Assembly (NCBI GenBank): GCA_009839745.1
Contig: VXPE01000009.1
Location: forward strand, 1 to 41,265
Reading direction: 5' to 3'
Length of the DNA stretch: 41,265 nt
Source: Candidatus Poribacteria bacterium
GTDB taxonomy: Bacteria > Poribacteria > WGA-4E > WGA-3G
A program made the translations under genes and the position numbers. The notes beneath the pieces were generated by a model. The model did not search any database, was not told where the DNA came from, and worked only from the letters and a program-made list of their open reading frames with translations. Positions 17,152-25,812 of this stretch are shown piece after piece. How positions within the stretch are numbered: the first letter of the stretch is position 1; each line of letters starts with the position of its first letter.

Positions 17152-18030
17152 TTACAGCATACGCAACTCTTCAAATAGAGCCAACTGTTGCGGGTAATCC
17201 GTCGAGAGTGATCGGATCTCTTGATACCCCTCAAAGAAAACTGCGTTTTCATCCTCACTGAGATGACGTGAAATCGTTAAAATATCGGAGAGATAATAAC
17301 CGAACCCAAATTCACGCACGTCAATTGGGCAAGGTTGTCCGTCGGAGATAATGATATTATGGGGTGCCAGATCCGAGTGAATCAACCCAAAAACATCCCG
17401 TCCTTCCCTCTGTTCTGCGACAAATCGTGAGAAGCGCGAAGAAAGCGAGAGCAGTTTCGTGCGATCCTCTGGCGAAGCGTCTATCTCATCACTTTTAAGT
17501 GCCTCTTCAATTTTCGAGATAAACCAGTTTGCATCGTATCGGGGACGGGTAAACCATTGGGGGAGTTCCAAGATTTCGGATACACGGTGCATGCGTCCCA
17601 CTATGATACCGAGCCGCCGAATCAATTCTGGTGTTCTTTCTGATGCCGGGAGTGTATTAAGCGTCTCGCCAGGAATCCAATCGTATAGAGTCGCATAGCG
17701 TGAGGGTTGGTCGGTTGGGGAGATACATTGAACCATTTCACCATCACGTCCAGGCACAGGTGAAAGGGTCTTGATGTGTCCGTTGTTCCATAAAGCCTTT
17801 AACCAATAGATTTCGGATCGAATTTTATGGACAGGCGTTCCAGCTCGATAGAGTCTCAGTGTGAATCGTGCGTCCGCAGCGTATACGAAAAACAACATAT
17901 TCGCGGTATCAAATCCAGCACCACTAATTCGGAACGAAACGTTCCTCAACGCATATAATGTAATAGCGGCTTTTGCATACTGCCAATCCGTGGCAAGGTA
18001 TTGTAAAATCTTTTCGTTATAAACGATCAA
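17152..18030 (-). CDS. Aminoglycoside/choline-kinase-like phosphotransferase
   Basis: The 292-residue protein has the APH-fold catalytic loop HSDLAPHNIII (H218, D220, N225) and a metal-binding aspartate D237 in PIDVREFGFG. These enzymes transfer phosphate from ATP to small hydroxylated substrates such as homoserine, choline, fructosamine or aminoglycosides; the substrate here is not evident. No ATG precedes the conserved part: TTG at 18030 is the only available start after an in-frame stop just upstream, and no clear ribosome site is seen. It follows the zinc-ribbon gene by 21 bp and is probably translated as part of that operon. Confidence 0.82.
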   Translation of the reverse strand: MIVYNEKILQYLATDWQYAKAAITLYALRNVSFRISGAGFDTANMLFFVYAADARFTLRLYRAGTPVHKIRSEIYWLKALWNNGHIKTLSPVPGRDGEMVQCISPTDQPSRYATLYDWIPGETLNTLPASERTPELIRRLGIIVGRMHRVSEILELPQWFTRPRYDANWFISKIEEALKSDEIDASPEDRTKLLSLSSRFSRFVAEQREGRDVFGLIHSDLAPHNIIISDGQPCPIDVREFGFGYYLSDILTISRHLSEDENAVFFEGYQEIRSLSTDYPQQLALFEELRML

Positions 18031-18051
18031 AACGCCGTTATCACAAGCATG

Positions 18052-18291
18052 TCATGTTGATTCGGAGATAAAGGTTCGTTGTTCATCATGGAGCGAGTCT
18101 AAGAAGGTGAGGATAGTGGGATCAATTTGTGGATGGGGGTCAGAAATTGCTTCGAGCCAATACCGTCTACAGTTGTCATGGCAGTCGATTCGGTAGACAG
18201 GTAAAGAAGGATCGCGATACCACTCAGGAGAACTTTCGACAGCGACTTCGACGGGGGTGCCGCAAAATGGGCACGACATTTTCTCTGCCAT
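18052..18291 (-). CDS. Small zinc-ribbon-like protein
   Basis: This 79-residue protein starts MAEKMSCPFCGTPVEV, giving a CPFC knuckle, and later has C-x3-C (IDCHDNCRRYW), so four cysteines could bind one zinc. The start has AGGAAAGGAA upstream and lies 16 bp after the MFS gene. It sits between a transporter and a kinase-like gene on one strand. No family is recognised; a regulatory or chaperone-like role is possible. Confidence 0.6.
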   Translation of the reverse strand: MAEKMSCPFCGTPVEVAVESSPEWYRDPSLPVYRIDCHDNCRRYWLEAISDPHPQIDPTILTFLDSLHDEQRTFISEST

Positions 18292-18307
18292 GCGGGTGTT
18301 CCTTTCC

Positions 18308-19582
18308 TCAAGTCCCTTGGTTGAAGCGCGGTTCCTCCAATCTGAAGGTCAGCACGAATCCACAAGCAACAAGTACCGAACAGGTGATAAAAACGGGTTC
18401 AAAGGCGAATTCCTCGATTAATGTCCCAATCAAGGGTGAAACAAACAAGGGGATCGCCTGAAAAAGACTCATCACGCCGAGATATTGAGGGTGTTTCTCC
18501 TGCGGTGCGATCTCAAGCGTATAGTTCGTGACGATACGGGCCGACACGGGTGTAAATCCGATAAGGGCGAAGATAATCCAGTAAAGCTGTGCCCCGGAAG
18601 GCATGCGACTAATGACGACCGCCAGTAACGGTGTAAACGCACTGATTAATATCAGAAGACGCAGGACGAATCGGTTACCTGAGCGGTCTGCGATGTTGCC
18701 CATGACACCAGCACCAAGCGCATTGGAAGCATTTTGTGCCACTATTAACGTGACAAAACCGGAAGAGGCGAGTCCTAAGGTCCGTTTTCCGAAAACCGCA
18801 TAGTGTGGAAAAAGGGGCCAGATGGAATAAAACAGGAGGATAACGAGCGCAAATCGACGAAAATTTCTATCATGTCGCAGTAAGAGGAGGGCATCACCGA
18901 GAAATTTGAAAAAAGGTGCCGTGCCTTCGGGCTGTGATGGGAGTTCCCTAAACCAAAAACTGATTACGGCGGCGATACCGAAGGCTCCCGCCGTTACACC
19001 AAAGATGGTTGCATAGCGCGGGTTAGTTTCAGAAAGCCAGCGGGGCATGAGGTAAATGGCAACCCCGATCGAAAGTGAACACCCGATGACATTGGAATAG
19101 GCGAGGAGCCTGCCCCGTTTTTGGGGGCTGATGAGTTTTCCCTGTAACGTTCCGTTCGCCAGATGATTGCAACCGACCATGAGCCAATGGATGGTACACA
19201 GCAGAAGAAAAATAGCGACAATGACGTTTGCTGACCAACTCGTTAAGCCCAATATTAGAGACAATATGCACCACGGAACAGTAAAACCGAACCCTGTGAG
19301 AATAAAGAATCCCTGTTTTTTGGGCATCCTTGCGACCCGTTGCGCGACGAGAAATTGGGGGAGACTTTGTCCGATCCGAAGAATGAGGGGTAGCAATCCG
19401 CGGATGGTTCCAGACGAGGTATAGATATCGATAAACGCCGGAATGACCACAGACTCGGCTTTGAACATCCAGCCGAGCCGCATCAGAATTTGGTTTAGCG
19501 CGAAGACAAATAGATTGCGTTTTTCATGCGGATAAGACTCTTCCGAAGCGGAATTTGTCTGATCTGATGCGCTTTTATCCAT
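18308..19582 (-). CDS. MFS transporter
   Basis: The 424-residue protein has about twelve hydrophobic segments spread over residues 35-415, with a cytoplasmic loop near the middle and a short charged N-terminus, as for a major facilitator superfamily permease of the inner membrane. The gene heads a probable operon with the zinc-ribbon and kinase-like genes. Substrate unknown; the neighbouring aldo/keto reductase and GH32 genes suggest a sugar or related compound, by context only. Confidence 0.82.
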   Translation of the reverse strand: MDKSASDQTNSASEESYPHEKRNLFVFALNQILMRLGWMFKAESVVIPAFIDIYTSSGTIRGLLPLILRIGQSLPQFLVAQRVARMPKKQGFFILTGFGFTVPWCILSLILGLTSWSANVIVAIFLLLCTIHWLMVGCNHLANGTLQGKLISPQKRGRLLAYSNVIGCSLSIGVAIYLMPRWLSETNPRYATIFGVTAGAFGIAAVISFWFRELPSQPEGTAPFFKFLGDALLLLRHDRNFRRFALVILLFYSIWPLFPHYAVFGKRTLGLASSGFVTLIVAQNASNALGAGVMGNIADRSGNRFVLRLLILISAFTPLLAVVISRMPSGAQLYWIIFALIGFTPVSARIVTNYTLEIAPQEKHPQYLGVMSLFQAIPLFVSPLIGTLIEEFAFEPVFITCSVLVACGFVLTFRLEEPRFNQGT

Positions 19583-19638
19583 TGAAAGTCCTATCCGTTG
19601 TTACCACGTTGACTCGTTCACGTATTTCAGTATCGGCG

Positions 19639-20445
19639 TTAAGTCAGTGCGCCTTCTTTAAGCCGCTGCGCCCCATACCTTTCCAAATCTGCTCTCGCCT
19701 CCGAGGCTAAGGTCTCTTGCTCGGAGAGTGCTTCTGCGATCCGATGAAATCGCTCAACGTCCCTTAATCCCATGATCGTTAGATTTACACTCTTATGACT
19801 GAGCACATAGCGATAGAATTGTTCTGGAGATGGAGCGTCTGCGTCCCCAAAAAGTCTGTCATTCCGCGAGGCGTTCATGATAACGACCCCCGTATTGTGT
19901 TTGTCAGCAGCAGGGAAAACGGTAGTCTCTGGCGTTTTCATCGCACAATTATACCAACAGAGGACGGTATCGAAAAACCCCGTGTCAACGGCGTGCTGGA
20001 TCTCAACCCAATCGTGTCCGGTAACACCGATGAAGCGGATGAGTCCTTCATCTCGTGCCTTCTGTGCCATCTCTAATGCGCCGCCGGGTGCCAAGGCTTG
20101 GTCGCGTTCGGCTTTCGTGTTCAGATGATGGAGTTGGTAAATATCGATGTAATCAACGCCAAGCAGCCGTAACGATGTTTCGAGATCTATCCGTGCGTTT
20201 TTTGCATCGCGCTTATTGGTTTTCGTCGCGAGAATCAGCCGATCGCGCTGCCCTTTTATGGCGGTTCCAATGACTTTTTCGTCCTCGCCATCCCTGTATG
20301 CGCGTGCCGTATCCATATAATTGACACCGGCATCAAGTGCCTTGCGGTAACCGTCAGCGGATTCGCAGTACGCGCCGCCGGTACCGAGTCGGGTAACCGT
20401 CAATCCCGTGCGACCTAAGACTGTTTTCGGAATCTCATACGCCAT
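19639..20445 (-). CDS. Aldo/keto reductase
   Basis: A TIM-barrel NADPH-dependent reductase of 268 residues. The catalytic set is visible: the aspartate and tyrosine in MDTARAYRDGED, the lysine in LATKTNKRD and the histidine in IYQLHHLN. The frame is open to 20496, but ATG at 20445 has AGAGGTG upstream and gives the conserved start MAYEIPKTVLGRTGL. It lies 75 bp after the GH32 gene on the same strand. Likely reduces an aldehyde or ketone of sugar origin; substrate not known. Confidence 0.88.
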   Translation of the reverse strand: MAYEIPKTVLGRTGLTVTRLGTGGAYCESADGYRKALDAGVNYMDTARAYRDGEDEKVIGTAIKGQRDRLILATKTNKRDAKNARIDLETSLRLLGVDYIDIYQLHHLNTKAERDQALAPGGALEMAQKARDEGLIRFIGVTGHDWVEIQHAVDTGFFDTVLCWYNCAMKTPETTVFPAADKHNTGVVIMNASRNDRLFGDADAPSPEQFYRYVLSHKSVNLTIMGLRDVERFHRIAEALSEQETLASEARADLERYGAQRLKEGALT

Positions 20446-20520
20446 GATGTTCACCTCTAAATCTTTACTCCCCTTCTTAGGAAGAGTATATGCCATTTCA
20501 CGGCAAAAGTCAACCTTCCC

Positions 20521-22041
20521 TCAAAATGCGGGGGCCATCTCCCATGCCTGAACGGATTGGAAGCGTGCCTGTCCACCACGACTCACCAACCGCACACCGG
20601 TGCTATCGGCTCGCGTCGGATAGACCCGCTGTGTAATGCACTGCCTACCGTTAGCGAACACCTCAATGACAGATTTATCGACATAAACGCGGAGCTGAAG
20701 CGTTTCGTTGCCCTTCAACGTGAAGGGTGCACGCTGTGCGTCCACAAACTGTTCTGACTCCGGCAATCTCGCAGTGCCACCCGCGTCCCTGTAGTGCGGA
20801 TACCGGATGGCTTCGTTTAAGGTGGAACGACTGATGTCGATTTTTAACGTTCCCTCTGCCGGCACATATAGAATCCCGGTTTGTTCAGACTGATCGGGTG
20901 CGCAGAGCACTTGAACGCCGATCTCAGTTGCATCGCCTGGGTCAATTTCGACCTCCAACTCAAGGCAACTCCCTTGGACATCTTCCAAGTCCAACGTATC
21001 AGCGTTCAACGTGATATTTTCACGGACTGTCGGGTTCATCCGTAGACATTCCAGTTCTGGGACCGGCTCAATCTGCAAACTCCCATCGGTTGCGAGGGAA
21101 AGGATACGCGGGAGTGTCATAACGCCTGACCAACCGGCGGCGCGTTCCTGTTTGATGCCCTGGATTTCGCGAATCCAATCGAAAAAGATACGGCGTCCTT
21201 GGGCGTCTAACAGTGAACGGGGTCCACCGAGCAGCCCACCCGCCCAACTCATGCGTCCGTAGTTTTCAGCATAATACCGCTCGTTTTCAAATCTGCCGAG
21301 GTAATACTGTGTGCCTTGCCAATGGCTACAAAACAGCAACATGTGCTTATCGCCTAACGGATAAAAATCGGGGACCGCACAGTCCTCCTCTGGGTCTGTC
21401 CATTCGCGCCGCGACTGATAAAAGGAGCGTACAAATTCCCACGCCGCGAGGTCAGACGACTTAAACAGCGCAGTTCCGTCCCCAGTTTGTCCCGGTATCC
21501 TGTTACCGATGAGTGCGTAATAGGTATCACCTTCCAACCAAGCACACGGGTCAAATACAATATAGTCGCCGTGTCCTTTTTCACCGGACGCGGGGACTGG
21601 AATCACTGGATTGGCTGGATGTTTGTCCCATGTGATGAGTAAATCATCATCACTCGTTGCGATACAGGTTCCGTCGGGGACCCCATGATAGATGAACGTT
21701 GGCGTTCCCTCTCGACTCACGAGGGCACCCCCGCTAAAGCATCCGTCTCGATCGGGTCCGTCGAGGTCGGGCGTTAAAGCGATGGGGTGATGCACCCAAT
21801 GGACCAGATCCACACTCGATGCATGTCCCCATTGCATCCATTTCCAATAGCCACCTTCGGGATTGTGCTGATAGAAGATGTGGTATCGTCCCTTCCAAAA
21901 GATTGAACCGTTGACATCGTTCATCCAACCGAATGGCGGGGTGAAGTGGTAACGCGGGCGGTAAGGGTCGTCCGTATACATCGCATCCAATACGCGTGTG
22001 GAATGGATGAGTGCTTCCGTTTTCTGGATGGTTGTGTTCAT
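20521..22041 (-). CDS. GH32 family hydrolase (invertase/levanase type)
   Basis: The 506-residue protein shows the GH32 hallmarks: nucleophile D42 in FGWMNDVNGSIFW, D164 in IVFDPCAW as the RDP-type aspartate, and E219 in the EDC motif (PEEDCAVPDFYPLGD) as acid/base. The five-bladed propeller (about 30-345) is followed by the usual C-terminal beta-sandwich, with VDKSVIEVFANGRQ typical of the family. No signal peptide is seen, so it acts in the cytoplasm on sucrose-like or fructo-oligosaccharides. Its start is 2 bp after the dehydrogenase gene and translation is probably coupled. Confidence 0.9.
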   Translation of the reverse strand: MNTTIQKTEALIHSTRVLDAMYTDDPYRPRYHFTPPFGWMNDVNGSIFWKGRYHIFYQHNPEGGYWKWMQWGHASSVDLVHWVHHPIALTPDLDGPDRDGCFSGGALVSREGTPTFIYHGVPDGTCIATSDDDLLITWDKHPANPVIPVPASGEKGHGDYIVFDPCAWLEGDTYYALIGNRIPGQTGDGTALFKSSDLAAWEFVRSFYQSRREWTDPEEDCAVPDFYPLGDKHMLLFCSHWQGTQYYLGRFENERYYAENYGRMSWAGGLLGGPRSLLDAQGRRIFFDWIREIQGIKQERAAGWSGVMTLPRILSLATDGSLQIEPVPELECLRMNPTVRENITLNADTLDLEDVQGSCLELEVEIDPGDATEIGVQVLCAPDQSEQTGILYVPAEGTLKIDISRSTLNEAIRYPHYRDAGGTARLPESEQFVDAQRAPFTLKGNETLQLRVYVDKSVIEVFANGRQCITQRVYPTRADSTGVRLVSRGGQARFQSVQAWEMAPAF

Positions 22042-22043
22042 AT

Positions 22044-23045
22044 CTATATCCAGCCTTCCTCAATCATCAACGTTAGGGGTGATTCCATCTCTTCGAGAGG
22101 CAGATGAATCCGTCGCCGTTTCCGTGACGACTCATAAATCGCCATCAGGAGTTCGTGCGTCGCATATCCCTGATAACCGCTGGAGCGATGCTCTCGATCC
22201 TCTTCAATCGCTGCAATCATGTCCCGCACAGGGTTACCCTCCGGAGGGAGTTCAGGGGATACCCAAACACCCCCCGATTCTGAAGTGCGGAAACGGAGCG
22301 GTAGTCCACGAGGGGCAGCGAGTTCGAGCTCGCCTTCCGTTCCGTAGCAGTAGATATGGTGGTACCCAGGGGCAGTGTCGCTGCCCGATTCAATGATGCC
22401 GCGAACGTTGTCTTCAAACTTGAAGTAACCGATCGCGAAATCCTCGGAGTGCAGATCGTATTTCTTGGGGGTGTCAATACGTTCAATCTGGCCAATGACC
22501 CAAGTGACAGGACGATCACCGTAGATAAATCGCATGAGATCGACGGTATGCGTGGCGTTGTCCTTCAGGTCCCCACCGCCACAGATGGCGTGAATGCGAA
22601 AGAGATCACCGATAGTGCCGTCTGCAATCAGCTGCTTTGCACAGACATACGGGGCGTTAAACCGTAACTGGTGGTCGATTGCCAATTTCACACCGTGCTG
22701 TGCACAGGTTTCAAGCATCTCTCGCGCCTGTCCGAGATTCTCTGCCATCGGTTTTTCTGAAAGAATCCCTTGTACACCGTGTTTTGCGGTTTCAATCACG
22801 ACCGGCGCATGCAATTTCGGGCGGGTGCACACGGAGACCAGATCGATCTCCTCCGTTTCGAGCATCTCAATGTAATCGGTATACTGCTTTTCGATACCAT
22901 ACTGTTCACCGTAGGCTTTCAGTCCCTCTGCGTTAATGTCGGCAATCGCAATCAGAGAAGTCCTCGGTTCATTCACATACCATCCGGCGTGCATGTGAGA
23001 AATTCCACCGCACCCAATTATTGCGACATTGTAGCTCTTGTCCAT
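22044..23045 (-). CDS. Gfo/Idh/MocA-family oxidoreductase
   Basis: The 333-residue protein opens with the Rossmann loop VAIIGCGGISHMHAGW and has the family's EKP motif (LSEKPMAENLGQA), then a C-terminal alpha/beta substrate domain. Members oxidise or reduce sugars, inositols or glycosides with NAD(P). ATG at 23045 is chosen: an upstream GTG at 23054 overlaps the AGGGG ribosome site. The gene is tightly coupled to the GH32 gene. Confidence 0.9.
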   Translation of the reverse strand: MDKSYNVAIIGCGGISHMHAGWYVNEPRTSLIAIADINAEGLKAYGEQYGIEKQYTDYIEMLETEEIDLVSVCTRPKLHAPVVIETAKHGVQGILSEKPMAENLGQAREMLETCAQHGVKLAIDHQLRFNAPYVCAKQLIADGTIGDLFRIHAICGGGDLKDNATHTVDLMRFIYGDRPVTWVIGQIERIDTPKKYDLHSEDFAIGYFKFEDNVRGIIESGSDTAPGYHHIYCYGTEGELELAAPRGLPLRFRTSESGGVWVSPELPPEGNPVRDMIAAIEEDREHRSSGYQGYATHELLMAIYESSRKRRRIHLPLEEMESPLTLMIEEGWI

Positions 23046-23099
23046 TGTAGGCACCCCTTGCTTCCATCTTTGAATTATTTGTAAACGCCTGTGTCCTGT

Positions 23100-23969
23100 C
23101 TATCCAGGTATCCGATGACCGCCACCCACATAGAACAACTGCCCTGTGAGCCAACGTGCTTGTTCGGAGCAGAGGAAAACCGTGACATCCGCTACATCTT
23201 CAGGTCTGCCAACCCTACCTAACGGTGTAGATTCTGCGATTGCTTTTTCATCCTCAGGTAGAATGTAGCCCGTCTGAATCGGTCCAGGTGCGATGACGTT
23301 CACTGTAATGCCGTATTTTCCCATCTCACACGCAGCGGAGTGACTATAGGATTCAATTGCGTATTTGCTTGCGGCATAACTGACATTTAGGGGATGGCAG
23401 CGTGCGGCATCCGTACTCGTATTTACAATGCGTCCCCAGTTGAGCCCATTTCTAAGATATTGCTTCAAATACGCTTGCATCATCAATGCATACGCTCGGG
23501 AATTCGCAACAAAATGGGCATCAATGTTTGCAGCGGTTGTGAGAAAAATACCGCTCTCGTCTGTTGAAGTTTGCTCAGGATCAAATGTCTCCAAAACACA
23601 ATGCGTGTGATTGTTAATCAAGATGTCAACAGGCCCCAGTTCCTTCTCACATACATCAAAAAGTTTAGAGATGTTTCTTTCATCAGCAAGGTCTGCTTCT
23701 AAGACAGATATTGCCATGCCCGCTTCTTCAAACCAGTTGACCAGATGCGCAATAGGCTTTTGCTGCATGGCTCGGTAGAGGATATCTCCGCCCAATCCAG
23801 TCTCTTCGGCACGCTTTAATTCTGCTTCGCTGTATTGGCACGGAGGACGAAAAAATGAAGCGAAAACTTTCACGCCTTGGTTGCCTAACGCTAAAGCAGT
23901 TGCCTCGCCAATACCGTGATTGGCACCTGTAATCAGCGCAACTTTTCCCCTTAATTTCGGATCAATCAT
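23100..23969 (-). CDS. Short-chain dehydrogenase/reductase
   Basis: A classical SDR of 289 residues: cofactor motif TGANHGIG at 14-21, NNH after strand 4, a serine in IVNTSTD, and the catalytic Y198-x3-K202 in SYAASKYAI. A longer loop (about residues 40-75) between strands 2 and 3 exceeds the usual size. It is 54 bp upstream of the Gfo/Idh gene on the same strand. Substrate unknown. Confidence 0.88.
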   Translation of the reverse strand: MIDPKLRGKVALITGANHGIGEATALALGNQGVKVFASFFRPPCQYSEAELKRAEETGLGGDILYRAMQQKPIAHLVNWFEEAGMAISVLEADLADERNISKLFDVCEKELGPVDILINNHTHCVLETFDPEQTSTDESGIFLTTAANIDAHFVANSRAYALMMQAYLKQYLRNGLNWGRIVNTSTDAARCHPLNVSYAASKYAIESYSHSAACEMGKYGITVNVIAPGPIQTGYILPEDEKAIAESTPLGRVGRPEDVADVTVFLCSEQARWLTGQLFYVGGGHRIPG

Positions 23970-24020
23970 TACATCCCTCTACGTCGCGAGAAAGGCATTA
24001 AAGCGCGAGATCTTTTTAAA

Positions 24021-24728
24021 CTACAAGCAGGATAAAACATCATGTAGATTTGAGATTGAATAGTCAGGTCGTTCTTCTGATGTTTCCGGTATAAGTCCAT
24101 CTAATTTTCGGTCAATGAAGACGCTGGTCATGCCCGCGCGGTTGGCACCAACGATGTCGTTTTTAAGGGTATCGCCGACGAACAGAGCCTCTTTCGGTGA
24201 AACATCAGCACGCTCACAAGCCACTTGAAAGATTTCGACCCTCGGTTTTCTGACTCCGATTTCACCGGAAATTGTAAGCGATTGGATCCGTTGGCTGAGT
24301 CCAAGGTGTCGGACTTTAGAAAGCTGACTGTCGGTATGGTTATCGTGTGCTCCGTTTGTAATGATACCGACATGATATGCGCCTAATTCCGCAAGGACGG
24401 TGACATCGTCGTAAAGCCGTAAACTTGTGAGATAGCGCGAACAGAAAAAGTCGCTTACTTCTTCCATACCCCTATCTATGGGTAGATCCAATTCTTTGAA
24501 CAAACATTGGAAACGCGAGTCTCTCACGTCTGCCATAGCGCATTTTCCGGCGTTGAGTTGCTTGAAGAGTTCCTGATGGACGGTTCTCCATGCTGCTGTA
24601 AGAGCCTCTTCCGAAACATTCGGATACTGCTCGCATAAAAGCTGAAACATTTCGCTTTGCGCGATGCTCCATGCTGTGTCGGAGTCGCAGAGTGTGCCAT
24701 CAAGGTCAAAGAAGACTGCTTTAATCAT
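24021..24728 (-). CDS. HAD-superfamily hydrolase
   Basis: A 235-residue phosphatase-like protein with motif I FFDLDGTLCDSD, motif II region IITNGAHDN, a lysine in GVRKPRVEIF and motif IV FVGDTLKNDIVGAN, plus a helical cap between motifs I and II. This matches YjjG/phosphoglycolate-phosphatase-type HAD enzymes. ATG at 24728 follows GGGG and is preferred over a TTG at 24743. Confidence 0.87.
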   Translation of the reverse strand: MIKAVFFDLDGTLCDSDTAWSIAQSEMFQLLCEQYPNVSEEALTAAWRTVHQELFKQLNAGKCAMADVRDSRFQCLFKELDLPIDRGMEEVSDFFCSRYLTSLRLYDDVTVLAELGAYHVGIITNGAHDNHTDSQLSKVRHLGLSQRIQSLTISGEIGVRKPRVEIFQVACERADVSPKEALFVGDTLKNDIVGANRAGMTSVFIDRKLDGLIPETSEERPDYSISNLHDVLSCL

Positions 24729-24752
24729 TTTTTCCCCAGGCAAACAGCGTGC

Positions 24753-25157
24753 CTACCTAAATACCCAGAATATGTAAACCAATCCAAGTACTGCCCAAAT
24801 GCCTGCAGTTATTTTCATCACACGGCTTGTCCACCCTGCTTTTGTGAAGTGAAAAGCAATATGATTGAACAGTAACATCAATGCAACCACCAGATTGACG
24901 TTGAGGTAATCATTAGAGCCTCTCCACCTGAGGAGTTGAAACACGTTGAAGGCAAGCAAGCAGAGGATAATCCCAAGCATACCATACTTCCAGAAATAGT
25001 TTAGCCCAAACTTACGGACAACCCCCGTTTCTGCTAACGCTGCTTCTAAAGTTTCCGGTAGGTCGGAATTCGTTTCCCGAAGTCCCTGCTGGCGTTCTTG
25101 CTCATCTTTAATTTTTCCTGCAAGTTGCTGTTTCTCAGCGTCGGTTAACTGTCTCAT
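24753..25157 (-). CDS. Small membrane protein, unknown function
   Basis: The 134-residue product has a charged N-terminal helix (about 1-45, rich in K, E and Q) and then three hydrophobic segments (YGMLGIILCLLAFNVFQLL, NLVVALMLLFNHIAFHF, ITAGIWAVLGLVYIFWVF). It lies 5 bp after the GNAT gene and 24 bp before the HAD gene, so it belongs to that transcription unit. No family recognised. Confidence 0.7.
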   Translation of the reverse strand: MRQLTDAEKQQLAGKIKDEQERQQGLRETNSDLPETLEAALAETGVVRKFGLNYFWKYGMLGIILCLLAFNVFQLLRWRGSNDYLNVNLVVALMLLFNHIAFHFTKAGWTSRVMKITAGIWAVLGLVYIFWVFR

Positions 25158-25162
25158 AAAAA

Positions 25163-25678
25163 TTACCGCTCTGTCGATGATTTAAGAGGCATGACAAACG
25201 CTAAACACTTTTCATCGCGTTCCATCGGTTCTATAGCGAACCCCATCACGAGTTTGAGATGATGGTTTTCAGGATGATTTTCACCGCTGACGGATCGGAC
25301 TTGATAGCAGTCAAACAACTTGGCTTGTTTGATGGTGTATTCTTGAAGCGCGGTGCCGATGCCTTGCCGTCGGTATCCTTCCTTCACGCCAAACGCGAGG
25401 ATTTTCGCCTCTTTTAGCGGTTTTCCATGTATCTCAATAGGTGGATGGTCGCGGTCGTGGGGACCGATGTCCCACACCACAAACATGAGGAATCCGACAA
25501 TAGCACCGTCCTGTTTCGCCGCTAAAAAATAGCGTGAAAACTGCTCAAAATACGGATTAAATGCCCAACCCTCTTGGTTTAAGTCCTCAACGAGCGCAAC
25601 GAATTCCTGCCAATTCGGATGGTCGCGCGTAAGTTCTTCAATGGAAAAGCGCGATTGCCTGTTCATTATGTGTTTCAT
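25163..25678 (-). CDS. GNAT-family N-acetyltransferase
   Basis: The 171-residue protein shows GNAT motif A, GVKEGYRRQGIGTALQEYTI, in which RRQGIG binds acetyl-CoA pyrophosphate, and flanking strands AIVGFLMFVVWD and VRSVSGENHP. The acceptor is unknown. ATG at 25678 is preceded by GAGAGA; a second ATG at 25666 is possible. Confidence 0.82.
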   Translation of the reverse strand: MKHIMNRQSRFSIEELTRDHPNWQEFVALVEDLNQEGWAFNPYFEQFSRYFLAAKQDGAIVGFLMFVVWDIGPHDRDHPPIEIHGKPLKEAKILAFGVKEGYRRQGIGTALQEYTIKQAKLFDCYQVRSVSGENHPENHHLKLVMGFAIEPMERDEKCLAFVMPLKSSTER

Positions 25679-25719
25679 TCTCTCAGAAAGGCAAGGTCAG
25701 ATGAAGATTAAGAATTTAA

Positions 25720-25798
25720 CTCGGTAATTTTCTAACAATACCCGGTGTCGCTTCCCAGTAACGGGCGGGGACCCCGGTTAGAAACCACACCTACCGAG
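25720..25798. repeat. Short inverted-repeat element
   Basis: CTCGGTA plus TTTCTAAC on the left is mirrored by GTTAGAAA and TACCGAG on the right, enclosing a GC-rich centre with GGGGACCCC. The 79-bp stretch lies between the LamG and GNAT genes and could form a large hairpin; it may also serve as a terminator. Confidence 0.5.
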
Positions 25799-25812
25799 CC
25801 CGAGGGATACCC

